DNA from: Ypsolopha sequella
Taxonomy: Eukaryota > Arthropoda > Insecta > Lepidoptera > Ypsolophidae
DNA length: 64,000 nucleotides
Direction of reading: 5' to 3'
Assembly: GCA_934047225.1 (NCBI GenBank)
Contig: OW203986.1
Location: 16,371,221-16,435,220, forward strand
A program made the translations under genes and the position numbers. This document shows, in pieces, positions 63,464 through 64,000 of this stretch (its first letter is position 1; each line of letters starts with the position of its first letter). The notes below the pieces were generated by a model. The model was given only the letters and a program-made list of their open reading frames with translations, was not told where the DNA came from and did not search any database.

Positions 63464-64000
63464 AGTAGATGATGTGGTTTCATTAAGATACCTTTCATAG
63501 TAGGTATATGATCTATTTACACCTGGTACAGTAATAGTATACAATTTATGCCATTTATACGTCATTTACAAATAAATAAATAAAAGATCGTTATTTGTCT
63601 TCAATGTTAAAAAATTGTTAAAAATTAAATTAGGTACAATTTAGTAAAAACAATACACATAACAAATTATCTGAAGACAAGGCTCAAGTTTCGGCAAGTT
63701 GCTGTTGGACATGCAAACAGCTGCCGATTTTCAAACGGACGTGGAACATAACAAAATCATTTTGATAATAAAATAGGAAAATAATCAATACAAATATTAT
63801 GTATACAAATTGAAAATGAAAAATAAACAATTTTTGGATGATGTCTAGAAAATTAAAGTTAATCACAATTTGTAAAAACATAATAACAATTGTTTGTAAA
63901 GAATGAAGAATAAGACGTATGCAATTGTTTGTGTATAGCTAATAAGTTTCCATTTGATTAATTAAAAAAATAAAATGTTGCTTTTTGCCCGGCGGCTTTT
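63464..64000. other. Intergenic, nothing recognised
   Basis: AT-rich sequence to the window end, with short frames only. No supported feature. Confidence 0.4.

Overview
The window looks like nuclear DNA of an insect, most likely a moth or butterfly. It is AT-rich, has four intron-containing genes with canonical GT/AG splice sites, and is packed with short inverted-repeat transposons plus the gggttccgta-type dispersed repeats usual in lepidopteran genomes. No CRISPR array, operon or bacterial-type signal is present.

Four host genes could be assembled exon by exon with every splice phase closing. (1) Minus strand, 2953-15606: mitochondrial leucyl-tRNA synthetase (LARS2), six coding exons, 875 aa, with a short basic leader exon, HMGH and KMSKS intact and a degenerate editing domain. 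(2) Plus strand, 21085-24474: a FUN14-domain mitochondrial outer-membrane protein (FUNDC1 family) with two alternative terminal exons (139 or 173 aa). (3) Minus strand, 33211-44950: a 266-aa protein with an HMG-box-like N-terminus, six exons, two of which are a tandem duplication of one 108-nt exon. (4) Plus strand, 52292-62203: nuclear speckle splicing regulatory protein 1 (NSRP1/CCDC55 family), five coding exons, 382 aa. The genes do not form a pathway; two of the four are predicted to act at mitochondria.

The rest is a dense record of mobile elements. The largest is a Ty3/gypsy LTR retrotransposon (26534-32503) with a 4-bp target duplication, a tRNA-Lys-like primer binding site, a shifted gag, a protease containing a 125-bp internal duplication, no reverse-transcriptase core, and an intact RNase H/integrase frame. 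Its 5' LTR carries a hAT-type element with a perfect 8-bp target duplication. A related sequence 350 bp downstream acts as an unoccupied version of the insertion site. Other DNA elements include a decayed 1.1-kb hAT (19811-20927), a perfect hAT foldback (22030-22291), a Mutator-like element carrying a FLYWCH zinc finger (55631-56625) inserted in a hAT transposase relic, a 1.2-kb inverted-repeat element with an ORF relic (34672-35902), a possible 3.1-kb inverted-repeat unit (47960-51057), at least five MITE families with two or more copies, and a poly(A)-tailed retroposed insert upstream of the HMG-like gene (45159-45550). Two tandem arrays (59-bp and 52-bp units) flank or lie in the FUNDC1 gene.

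I see no confident host coding exon in 1-2940, 15607-21084, 24475-26530, 44951-52290 or 62204-64000.
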